Shown here piece by piece: positions 1 through 5,342 of a stretch of 8,242 nt of DNA (position 1 is the stretch's first letter; each line of letters opens with the position of its first letter). Made by a program: the position numbers and the translations under genes. Under the pieces are notes generated by a model. That model saw only the letters and a program-made list of their open reading frames with translations. It did not search any database and was not told the origin of the DNA. Source of the DNA: Burkholderiales bacterium (GTDB lineage Bacteria > Pseudomonadota > Gammaproteobacteria > Burkholderiales > Usitatibacteraceae); assembly GCA_025350945.1 (NCBI GenBank), contig JANXWW010000030.1, forward strand, positions 1-8,242, in the 5' to 3' direction.

Positions 1-378
1 CGCTGGCGCTTCACTTGGCTCTGGACGATCTACCAATTCAACCAATGCCATGGGCGCATTGTCGCCATTGCGGAAACCAAATTTCAGGATGCGCAAATAG
101 CCACCCTTGCGCTCTTTGTAGCGTGGGCCAAGCTCAGCGAACAGCTTTAACACCATATCGCGATCACGCATGCGATTGAACGCAAGACGCTTGTTGGCAA
201 GCGTTGGCTCTTTACCCAAGGTGATCAGCGGCTCGGCAACGCGACGCAACTCTTTGGCTTTTGGCAACGTGGTCTTGATGATCTCGTGCTGGAAAAGTGA
301 ATTGGTCATATTGCGCAACATCGCTAGACGATGCGAGCTGGTTTTATTTAACTTACGAAGACCGTGACGATGACGCAT
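1..378 (-). CDS. rplQ: 50S ribosomal protein L17 (bL17), 3' end cut by the window
   Basis: L17 is a large-subunit protein bound to 23S rRNA near the exit-tunnel side of the ribosome. The frame opens at ATG 378-376 and stays open to the window edge, giving 126 codons. It begins MRHRHGLRKLNKTSSHR, the signature N-terminus of the family, and continues with MLRNMTNSL, TTLPKAKELRR and later RNGDNAPMALVELVDR. E. coli L17 has 127 residues, so almost the whole protein is present. The visible tail ends with an acidic, proline-containing stretch (PEPSEAPA), and the stop codon lies outside the window. An AAGGA site lies 7 nt before the start. It is the last gene of the alpha operon, and 141 nt separate it from rpoA, more than elsewhere in this cluster, so it may have extra regulation of its own. 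Identity is certain; the exact C-terminus is unseen. Confidence 0.98.
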   Translation of the reverse strand, partial: MRHRHGLRKLNKTSSHRLAMLRNMTNSLFQHEIIKTTLPKAKELRRVAEPLITLGKEPTLANKRLAFNRMRDRDMVLKLFAELGPRYKERKGGYLRILKFGFRNGDNAPMALVELVDRPEPSEAPA

Positions 379-430
379 GATAATTTCCTTTTAAAATCTT
401 GGTCGTTTTGCCCTGCTATATCAACACTGA

Positions 431-442
431 AACATCGATGTT
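431..442. repeat. 12-bp perfect palindrome in the rpoA-rplQ gap
   Basis: The sequence AACATCGATGTT is its own reverse complement. It lies about 50 nt before the rplQ start codon. Overlapping arms (CAACA at 422-426 and TGTTG at 439-443) could also form a small RNA stem. It could be a dimeric regulator site or a weak RNA hairpin; one 12-bp palindrome can also occur by chance. No function is claimed. Confidence 0.4.
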
Positions 443-504
443 GCGGGCCAACCTTGTTATCGTTATGGGTTAATGAATTTGGAACGTTAACTATAAGTAC
501 AACA

Positions 505-510
505 ATTATA
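505..510 (-). promoter_or_regulatory. Possible -10 box for rplQ
   Basis: A perfect TATAAT reads on the minus strand just after the rpoA stop codon, about 125 nt before the rplQ start. The hexamer 17 nt upstream (533-528, GTGTAA) matches the sigma-70 -35 consensus at only three of six positions, and no extended -10 TG is present. The surrounding gap is A/T-rich, where such boxes arise easily. This is a weak candidate for an internal promoter giving rplQ separate transcription. Confidence 0.22.
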
Positions 511-519
511 TCGTGACGC

Positions 520-1500
520 CTATTTTGTTACACCTGCGGCTGGCCAATTTTCAAGGCGCATACCGAGCGTCAAGCCTTTGGTGGCGAGCACTTCTTTGAT
601 TTCGTTGAGCGATTTGCGGCCCAGATTCGGTGTCTTGAGCAATTCATTTTCGGTGCGCTGAATCAAGTCGCCGATGTAGTAAATATTTTCGGCTTTGAGA
701 CAGTTGGCGGAACGAACGGTGAGCTCAAGATCATCAACCGGCTGCAACAAAATCGGGTCAATCTGCGGCGCTTTAGCTTCTTCAGCCTGCATAGGCGTGC
801 CTTGCAAATCGGCAAACACGGATAGCTGCTCAACCAATACACGTGCGGCATAGCGAACCGCTTCTTCTGGCTCAATCGCGCCATTGGTTTCGATATCCAT
901 CACTAAACGATCCAGATCGGTACGCTGCTCTACGCGCGCGCTTTCGACCGCGTATGACACGCGACGGACCGGGCTGTAGGATGCGTCAAGCAGAATGGAA
1001 CCGATGGTGCGATTGTCATGGTCAGCGCGACGTGCAGTAGCCGCAACATAGCCGCGACCTTTTTCGACTTTGAGTTGCATGTCGAGTTTGCCGCCTGCGG
1101 TGAGGTGCGCGATCACGTGATCAGGATTTAAAATTTCCACGTCGTGCGTTTGCTCAATATCAGCACCGGTTACAGCGCCTGCTGTTGCTTTTTTCAGCTT
1201 CAGCGTGACTTCGTTGCGGTTGTGCAGTTTCATCACCAAACCCTTGAGGTTTAGCAAGATATCAACCACATCTTCTTGCACACCTTCAATGGTGGAATAT
1301 TCGTGCAGCACACCAGCGATCTTGACTTCCGTCGGCGCGTAGCCTGGCATGGAAGACAACAGGATGCGACGGAGCGCATTGCCGAGCGTGTGGCCGTAGC
1401 CGCGCTCGAAGGGCTCCATTACCACTTTGGCGTGCGCCGGCGAGATATTCTGCACGTCGATGATGCGCGGCTTTAGGAAAGTCGTAGCATTGCTTTGCAT
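520..1500 (-). CDS. rpoA: DNA-directed RNA polymerase subunit alpha
   Basis: The alpha subunit dimerises to nucleate RNA polymerase assembly, and its C-terminal domain contacts promoter UP elements and activators. The protein has 326 residues (329 in E. coli). The N-terminal domain (about 1-230) carries the core motif EPFERGYGHTLGNALRR at 29-45, including R45, used for assembly, and then HEYSTIEGVQEDV. After a linker (about 235-247), the C-terminal domain has VRSANCLKAENIYYIGDL, with R263 matching the DNA-contacting R265 of E. coli, and then KTPNLGRKSLNEIKEVL. It is complete and normal. The start ATG has a GAGG site 9 nt upstream (1513-1510). The 68-nt gap after rpsD holds a strong hairpin at 1528-1554 that may tune rpoA expression relative to the ribosomal genes. 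It ends with TAG. Confidence 0.99.
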   Translation of the reverse strand: MQSNATTFLKPRIIDVQNISPAHAKVVMEPFERGYGHTLGNALRRILLSSMPGYAPTEVKIAGVLHEYSTIEGVQEDVVDILLNLKGLVMKLHNRNEVTLKLKKATAGAVTGADIEQTHDVEILNPDHVIAHLTAGGKLDMQLKVEKGRGYVAATARRADHDNRTIGSILLDASYSPVRRVSYAVESARVEQRTDLDRLVMDIETNGAIEPEEAVRYAARVLVEQLSVFADLQGTPMQAEEAKAPQIDPILLQPVDDLELTVRSANCLKAENIYYIGDLIQRTENELLKTPNLGRKSLNEIKEVLATKGLTLGMRLENWPAAGVTK

Positions 1501-1527
1501 TGACGGTGGCCTCTATTAAAAAGTGAA

Positions 1528-1554
1528 GGCGCACCACGTATGACGTGGCGCGCC
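1528..1554 (-). promoter_or_regulatory. Strong RNA hairpin between rpsD and rpoA
   Basis: Read on the minus strand, the arm 1554-1543 (GGCGCGCCACGT) pairs with 1539-1528 (ACGTGGTGCGCC) around a 3-nt CAT loop. This gives 12 base pairs, one of which is G1549-U1533. That wobble pairs only in minus-strand RNA; the plus strand would have a C-A mismatch there. The hairpin is followed by TTCACTTTTTAA, whose five-T run starts 5 nt past the stem, so it is a poor intrinsic terminator. It could be an attenuator, an RNase processing or pausing site, or a structure protecting the upstream transcript. It sits 15 nt before the rpoA SD site. Confidence 0.6.
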
Positions 1555-1568
1555 CGAAAAAACGGGGA

Positions 1569-2189
1569 TTACTTTGAATACAATTCGACGACGAGCTGCT
1601 CGTTAATATCGTTGGCGAATTCAGCGCGATCTGGCAAGCTTTTGAAGACAGCCGAAAATTTCTTGGCATCGACTTCAACCCAGCTTGGGAAACCGTGCGA
1701 TTCAGCCAACTTTAATGCATCTTGAACGCGCAACTGCTTTTGTGCTTTTTCTTTTAATGACACTGTGTCGCTTGGCTTTAACAAGTAAGACGGAATATTT
1801 ACCGGCTCACCGTTCACCAAGATGCCACAGTGGCTCACTAACTGACGGGCTTCAGCGCGCGTTGAACCAAAACCCATGCGATACACGCTGTTATCCAGAC
1901 GCGACTCAAGCAACTGCAACAGGTTTTCACCGGTCGCACCCTTACGACGCTCTGCTTCGGCAAAGTAAGTGCGGAATTGACGCTCAAGCACGCCATACAT
2001 ACGACGGATCTTTTGCTTTTCGCGCAGTTGCGTGCCGTATTCGGAAACACGGTTTTGCTTTGCGCCATGCTGGCCGGGACGCGATTCAAGTTTGCACTTT
2101 GAATCGAGAGGGCGACGAGCACTCTTCAGAAATAGATCGGTGCCCTCACGACGGGAGAGCTTACATTTAGGACCAAGATAACGAGCCAC
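1569..2189 (-). CDS. rpsD: 30S ribosomal protein S4 (uS4)
   Basis: S4 is a primary binder of 16S rRNA that starts small-subunit assembly. With S5 it shapes decoding accuracy, and in E. coli it represses translation of the alpha operon. The 206 residues equal the E. coli length. The N-terminus MARYLGPKCKLSRREG is diagnostic; the S4 RNA-binding domain follows (ENLLQLLESRLDNSVYRMGF, TRAEARQLVSH, ILVNGEPVNIPSY), and the end is NEQLVVELYSK. Only two N-terminal cysteines (C9, C32) are seen, not the four of zinc-binding S4, so a structural zinc is unlikely. The start codon is GTG (2189-2187), supported by the family N-terminus and a GGGAG site 8 nt upstream. It stands 17 nt after rpsK and 68 nt before rpoA. 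Confidence 0.99.
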   Translation of the reverse strand: MARYLGPKCKLSRREGTDLFLKSARRPLDSKCKLESRPGQHGAKQNRVSEYGTQLREKQKIRRMYGVLERQFRTYFAEAERRKGATGENLLQLLESRLDNSVYRMGFGSTRAEARQLVSHCGILVNGEPVNIPSYLLKPSDTVSLKEKAQKQLRVQDALKLAESHGFPSWVEVDAKKFSAVFKSLPDRAEFANDINEQLVVELYSK

Positions 2190-2197
2190 GTTTAGAT

Positions 2198-2202
2198 CTC
2201 CC
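2198..2202 (-). promoter_or_regulatory. Ribosome binding site fixing the rpsD GTG start
   Basis: GGGAG lies 8 nt before GTG 2189-2187, in the short gap after the rpsK stop. It supports GTG as the true start and gives the MARYLGPK N-terminus conserved in S4. No in-frame ATG lies between this site and the conserved N-terminus. Confidence 0.8.
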
Positions 2203-2206
2203 GCAA

Positions 2207-2602
2207 TTACATACGACGACGCTTGGGTGGACGGCAGCCGTTATGCGGCACTGGCGTCACATCAGCGATCGACAAAATTTTGATACCCAATGCATTCAAT
2301 GCACGTACCGCAGATTCACGACCTGGGCCTGGGCCCTTGATGCGAACTTCAAGGTTTTTAATGCCACACTCGATTGCCGCTTTACCAGCGGCTTCCGCCG
2401 CCACCTGGGCTGCAAATGGTGTGGATTTGCGTGAACCTTTAAAGCCCGCGCCACCTGAAGTCGCCCAAGACAATGCATTGCCCTGACGGTCTGTGATCGT
2501 GATGATCGTGTTATTAAACGACGCGTGAACGTGCGCGATGCCTTCCGACACATTCTTTTTTACTTTCTTGCGTACGCGTGTTGCAGCTGTGGGTTTAACC
2601 AT
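2207..2602 (-). CDS. rpsK: 30S ribosomal protein S11 (uS11)
   Basis: S11 sits on the platform of the small subunit, contacting 16S rRNA near the E-site mRNA path. The product has 131 residues (129 in E. coli), the difference lying in the lysine-rich N-terminal tail (VRKKVKKNVSEG). Conserved segments are AHVHASFNNTIITITDRQG, the GGAGFKGSRKSTPFAAQ block, RIKGPGPGRESAVRAL, and the C-terminal VTPVPHNGCRPPKRRRM. The N121-G122 pair matches the Asn-Gly site that becomes isoaspartate in E. coli S11. The start ATG is preceded by AAGGA with 5-nt spacing. It follows rpsM after 35 nt and precedes rpsD by 17 nt, in the usual alpha-operon position. Confidence 0.99.
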   Translation of the reverse strand: MVKPTAATRVRKKVKKNVSEGIAHVHASFNNTIITITDRQGNALSWATSGGAGFKGSRKSTPFAAQVAAEAAGKAAIECGIKNLEVRIKGPGPGRESAVRALNALGIKILSIADVTPVPHNGCRPPKRRRM

Positions 2603-2637
2603 GCTTATTCCTTCACTCTAAACTTGTTTTCATCCGC

Positions 2638-3000
2638 TTACTTAGCGAGACGAATGGCTTTGCGCGGGCCTTTGCGCGTACGTGCGTTGGTGCGGGTGCG
2701 TTGACCGCGGCAAGGCAAACCCTTGCGATGACGCGTACCACGATAACAACCCAAATCCATCAAACGCTTGATGCTCATGGAAATTTCACGGCGAAGATCA
2801 CCCTCAACGGTGAACTTGCCAACCTGCTCGCGCAGCTTGTCCATGTCCCCATCAGAGAGATCTTTGATCTTTGCGGCGCGGTTAATACCGGCAGCTTCGC
2901 AAATTTTCTTCGCAGTAGTACGACCAACACCATAGATCGCGGTTAAGGCGATTTCAGTATGTTGATGATTCGGGATATTTACACCAGAAATACGGGCCAT
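2638..3000 (-). CDS. rpsM: 30S ribosomal protein S13 (uS13)
   Basis: S13 lies in the small-subunit head, forms bridges to L5 of the large subunit, and its C-terminal tail reaches the P-site tRNA. The product has 120 residues (118 in E. coli). It starts MARISGVNIPNHQH, has the helix-two-turn-helix region around IYGVGRTTAKKICEAAGI, the central DLRREISMSIKRLMDLGCY, and the basic tail GLPCRGQRTRTNARTRKG. The ATG at 3000 has GGAA 10 nt upstream. It follows rpmJ by only 14 nt, so the long structured leader that carries S4 control before E. coli rpsM cannot be present here. Confidence 0.99.
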   Translation of the reverse strand: MARISGVNIPNHQHTEIALTAIYGVGRTTAKKICEAAGINRAAKIKDLSDGDMDKLREQVGKFTVEGDLRREISMSIKRLMDLGCYRGTRHRKGLPCRGQRTRTNARTRKGPRKAIRLAK

Positions 3001-3014
3001 GATGTGCTTTCCAA

Positions 3015-3128
3015 TTAACCTTGACGTTGCTTATGACGTGGCTCTTTGCAGATCACGCGTAACACACCTTTGCGCCGAACCAATTTGCAGTTACGACAGA
3101 TTTTTTTAACCGATGCTTGAACTCGCAT
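3015..3128 (-). CDS. rpmJ: 50S ribosomal protein L36 (bL36), zinc-ribbon form
   Basis: L36 is the smallest large-subunit protein and stabilises 23S rRNA contacts near the factor-binding side. The gene has 37 codons plus TAA and reads MRVQASVKKICRNCK, then LVRRKGVLRVICKEPRHKQR. The zinc ligands C11, C14, C27 and H32 are all present, so this is the zinc-binding (C+) form. The length fits the 37-38 residues of the family. An AAGGAG site lies 7 nt before ATG 3128-3126. It is separated from infA by 93 nt, an unusually long gap here, and from rpsM by 14 nt, so it is probably co-expressed with rpsM. Confidence 0.98.
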   Translation of the reverse strand: MRVQASVKKICRNCKLVRRKGVLRVICKEPRHKQRQG

Positions 3129-3152
3129 TTTTTGCTCCTTGGTATTTCTCAC

Positions 3153-3171
3153 GCATACGTAAATGCATACG
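3153..3171. repeat. Short direct repeat in the infA-rpmJ gap
   Basis: GCATACG occurs twice on the plus strand (3153-3159 and 3165-3171), spaced 12 bp start to start. It lies about 25 bp before the rpmJ start codon. A CGTA/TACG inverted pair between the copies could form a 4-bp stem in RNA. It could be a regulator half-site pair or simple chance. Confidence 0.35.
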
Positions 3172-3177
3172 CAAACA

Positions 3178-3205
3178 CTTACAAAAATTATTCAGCTGCA
3201 ATCAA
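3178..3205 (-). promoter_or_regulatory. Weak sigma-70-like promoter candidate before rpmJ
   Basis: On the minus strand, TTGATT (3205-3200) and TGTAAG (3183-3178) are separated by 16 nt. Each matches the consensus hexamer at four of six positions. The candidate lies in the 93-nt infA-rpmJ gap, the only place near the start of the alpha genes with room for a promoter and leader. Matches this weak arise by chance in A/T-rich DNA. Confidence 0.2.
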
Positions 3206-3221
3206 AACGTTTCTACATCAA

Positions 3222-3440
3222 CTACTTTGCACGGAAAGTAATTCTGGCTTTGGTCAAATCGTAGGGCGTCAACTCAACAGTGACTTTGTCGCCCGGCAAA
3301 ATGCGGATGTAGTGCATGCGCATTTTCCCCGAAATATGACCAAGCACAATGTGTCCGTTTTCCAGCTTTACTCTAAACATGGCGTTGGGCAACGTCTCCA
3401 CAATCTCACCCTGCATTTGAATCGTTTCTTCCTTCGCCAT
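3222..3440 (-). CDS. infA: Translation initiation factor IF-1
   Basis: IF1 blocks the A site of the small subunit and helps IF2 and IF3 during initiation. The product has 72 residues, identical in length to E. coli IF1. It is a single OB-fold (S1-like) domain: MAKEETIQMQGEIVETLPNA, MFRVKLENGH, HISGKMRMHYIRILPGDKV, VELTPYDLTKARITFR. The location between secY and rpmJ is the betaproteobacterial arrangement; in E. coli infA is elsewhere. Some Burkholderiales carry a second infA, and this would be the ribosomal-cluster copy. The AGGAG site (3458-3454) is 13 nt from the ATG, longer than usual, yet a TAG two codons upstream rules out an earlier start. Gaps are 42 nt after secY and 93 nt before rpmJ. 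Confidence 0.99.
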   Translation of the reverse strand: MAKEETIQMQGEIVETLPNAMFRVKLENGHIVLGHISGKMRMHYIRILPGDKVTVELTPYDLTKARITFRAK

Positions 3441-3482
3441 GCGCTATTCTTTTCTCCTAGACCTGTCAACTAATCACAGCGA

Positions 3483-4799
3483 TTAGCGAACCGGGAAACC
3501 CTGGCCCTTGAAGTTTGCTTTCTTCAGAAGACTTTCATACTGGTGCGACATCATGTAGGCCTGTAACTGCGCCATAAAATCCATGGTCGTCACCACAATA
3601 ATCAATAACGATGTACCACCAAAATAAAATGGCACGTTATATTTCATGTGCAGCAACTCTGGCAACAAGCAAACCAGCGTAATGTAACCCGCACCAACTA
3701 ACGTCAGGCGCATCAAAATCTTGTCAATGTAGCGTGCTGTCTGCTCACCGGGACGAATACCTGGCACAAACGCACCGCTCTTCTTCAAATTCTCTGCTGT
3801 CTCTTTCGAATTGAACACAAGTGCTGTGTAGAAGAAACAGAAAAAAATAATCGCTGCTGCATACAATACAGAATAAAGCGGCTGACCGGGCGCTAACGCG
3901 GCACCAATGTCTTTCAACCACACCATTTTTTCGTTCGATCCAAACCAACCCGCAATGGTCGCAGGAAACAAAATAATGGACGACGCAAAAATGGGTGGGA
4001 TCACGCCAGCCATATTCAGTTTCAAAGGCAAGTGCGAAGACTGGCCACCATATAGCTTATTGCCCACCTGACGCTTTGCGTAGTTGACCAAAATCTTTCT
4101 CTGACCACGCTCCACAAATACAACAAACATCGTGACGGCAACCACCAGCGTCGCAATAAACAACACTGCCGGTATAGACATTGAACCTGTTCGCGCCAAC
4201 TCCAACGTGCTACCGATTGCCGCTGGTAAACCGGCTACAATACCTGAAAAAATAATTAGTGAAATACCATTACCAACACCGCGCTCTGTAATCTGCTCAC
4301 CGAGCCACATCAAAAACAATGTGCCAGTAACCAAAGTCACCACGGTGACAAATCTAAACATCATGCCGGGGTCCACTACCAAACCTTGTTGCGACTCCAA
4401 GGCAATAGAAATACCCACCGCCTGGAACAACGCCAACGCAACCGTACCGTAGCGTGTGTATTGCGTAATTTTGCGGCGACCGGCTTCGCCTTCTTTCTTT
4501 AGCGCTTCCAACTGCGGCGAAACCACCGTCAGCAATTGCATGATGATAGATGCCGAAATGTAAGGCATGATTCCTAATGCAAACACAGAAAAGCGAGATA
4601 AAGCACCACCGGAGAACATGTTGAACATGCCCAAGATGCCACCTTGCGTTTCAAACAGCTTGCTTAACTGAACCGGGTCAATTCCTGGCACAGGGATGTG
4701 CGTGCCAATGCGAAACACAATAAGTGACAACACCAGAAACACCAAGCGGCGTTTCAGGTCACTCATTTTGCCAACCGCAGCTAAGGGATTTGATGCCAA
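3483..4799 (-). CDS. secY: Preprotein translocase subunit SecY
   Basis: SecY is the inner-membrane pore of the SecYEG translocon, used with SecA for export and with ribosomes for membrane insertion. The product has 438 residues (443 in E. coli) and ten predicted membrane helices. Visible marks are the first helix (RRLVFLVLSLIVFRIGTHIP), the plug region and second helix (GILGMFNMFSGGALSRF, GIMPYISASIIMQLL), the cytosolic loop ERGQRKILVNYAKRQVGNK with SSHLPLKLNMAGVIPP, the loop with the conserved arginine in PGIRPGEQTARYIDKIL, and the end YESLLKKANFKGQGFPVR. The start is TTG, with AGGA 7 nt upstream. An internal ATG at 4766 (MSDLKRR) lacks a good site and would remove the usual N-terminal leader. 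It is 13 nt after rplO. Complete; identity is certain. Confidence 0.99.
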   Translation of the reverse strand: MASNPLAAVGKMSDLKRRLVFLVLSLIVFRIGTHIPVPGIDPVQLSKLFETQGGILGMFNMFSGGALSRFSVFALGIMPYISASIIMQLLTVVSPQLEALKKEGEAGRRKITQYTRYGTVALALFQAVGISIALESQQGLVVDPGMMFRFVTVVTLVTGTLFLMWLGEQITERGVGNGISLIIFSGIVAGLPAAIGSTLELARTGSMSIPAVLFIATLVVAVTMFVVFVERGQRKILVNYAKRQVGNKLYGGQSSHLPLKLNMAGVIPPIFASSIILFPATIAGWFGSNEKMVWLKDIGAALAPGQPLYSVLYAAAIIFFCFFYTALVFNSKETAENLKKSGAFVPGIRPGEQTARYIDKILMRLTLVGAGYITLVCLLPELLHMKYNVPFYFGGTSLLIIVVTTMDFMAQLQAYMMSHQYESLLKKANFKGQGFPVR

Positions 4800-4806
4800 C
4801 TCAGTT

Positions 4807-4810
4807 TCCT
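4807..4810 (-). promoter_or_regulatory. Ribosome binding site fixing the secY TTG start
   Basis: AGGA (within TAGGAAA) lies 7 nt before TTG 4799-4797, in the 13-nt gap after the rplO stop. The next in-frame ATG (4766-4764) has no purine-rich site at a proper distance. Betaproteobacterial SecY normally has about a dozen residues before the first membrane helix region, which fits the TTG start. Confidence 0.7.
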
Positions 4811-4812
4811 AT

Positions 4813-5286
4813 TTATTTCTTGGGCAATTTGCGTGGACGCACAATTTTAGCGATTTCCTCGACAGTCCCACCCGCCGCTTCAATCGCAGCTTTGGCACCC
4901 TTGGTCGTGGCAATACCAGACAGCTTGACTTTCTTGTCAATCGATCCTGACAACACAACTTTCGCTGCAATGGCCTTAATGGAAACAATACCGGCCTGCT
5001 TCAACATCATCAAATCAACCACATCACCCGGCATTTTTGCAATTTCGGACAAACGTACTTCGGCAGTGTCATTACGGGTCAGTGAGATAAAGCCACGTTT
5101 GGGCAAACGACGCTGTAATGGCATCTGTCCGCCCTCAAAACCAACTTTGTGAAAGCCGCCTGAGCGTGATTTTTGACCTTTATGCCCGCGACCGGCTGTT
5201 TTACCGAGGCCGGAACCAATACCGCGACCGACGCGACGACGATTCTTTTTAGCACCTTCGGAAGGCTTTAGATTGTTTAATTCCAT
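4813..5286 (-). CDS. rplO: 50S ribosomal protein L15 (uL15) with extended C-terminus
   Basis: L15 is a late-assembling large-subunit protein whose long basic N-terminal arm threads into 23S rRNA. The protein has 157 residues (144 in E. coli). The start MELNNLKPSEGAKKNRRRVG leads into the glycine-rich arm GRGIGSGLGKTAGRGHKGQK, then FEGGQMPLQRRLPKRGF and the globular domain ending TKGAKAAIEAAGGTVEE. Beyond that, where E. coli L15 ends, there are 13 more residues (IAKIVRPRKLPKK), strongly basic. The extension is in frame with a clean TAA, so it looks like a lineage feature and not an error. The SD site is AAGG, 10 nt from the ATG. A 56-nt gap with a small tandem repeat separates it from rpmD; secY follows after 13 nt. 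Confidence 0.98.
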   Translation of the reverse strand: MELNNLKPSEGAKKNRRRVGRGIGSGLGKTAGRGHKGQKSRSGGFHKVGFEGGQMPLQRRLPKRGFISLTRNDTAEVRLSEIAKMPGDVVDLMMLKQAGIVSIKAIAAKVVLSGSIDKKVKLSGIATTKGAKAAIEAAGGTVEEIAKIVRPRKLPKK

Positions 5287-5319
5287 AATTCTTATACCTT
5301 ATGAGTCGCAGTTAGTTGC

Positions 5320-5337
5320 TGACAAGCGTGACAAGCG
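5320..5337. repeat. Tandem 9-bp repeat between rpmD and rplO
   Basis: TGACAAGCG is present twice, head to tail (5320-5328 and 5329-5337), in the 56-nt gap after the rpmD stop codon. Both copies are identical. It could be a recent slippage duplication or a paired binding site; nothing else supports a function. Confidence 0.5.
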
Positions 5338-5342
5338 CTGAA

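Noticed and set aside
1515..1554. Calling the rpsD-rpoA hairpin a full intrinsic terminator
   Set aside because: The five-T run begins 5 nt after the stem and is interrupted by CAC; full termination would silence the essential rpoA gene, for which no clear promoter is seen in the gap.
1286..1678. 130-codon minus-strand frame across the rpsD-rpoA junction
   Set aside because: It overlaps two certain genes out of frame; its protein is low-quality and arginine-rich, as expected from a frame-shifted reading of rpoA.
1685..2170. 161-codon plus-strand open frame opposite rpsD
   Set aside because: It lies wholly over the S4 gene on the other strand, has no family resemblance or good SD site, and its composition follows from the S4 codons.
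3441..3469. Perfect TTGACA (3469-3464, minus strand) as a -35 box for infA
   Set aside because: No acceptable -10 box lies 15-19 nt downstream; the region there is the infA SD and start codon, so a start here would leave almost no leader.
3117..3473. 118-codon plus-strand open frame across the infA-rpmJ gap and infA
   Set aside because: It starts in the rpmJ 5' end, runs antisense to infA and resembles no family I know; no promoter or SD site was seen.
4724..5152. 142-codon plus-strand open frame opposite rplO and the secY start
   Set aside because: It is antisense to two certain genes, shows no recognisable domain and crosses their boundary, so it is a chance frame.
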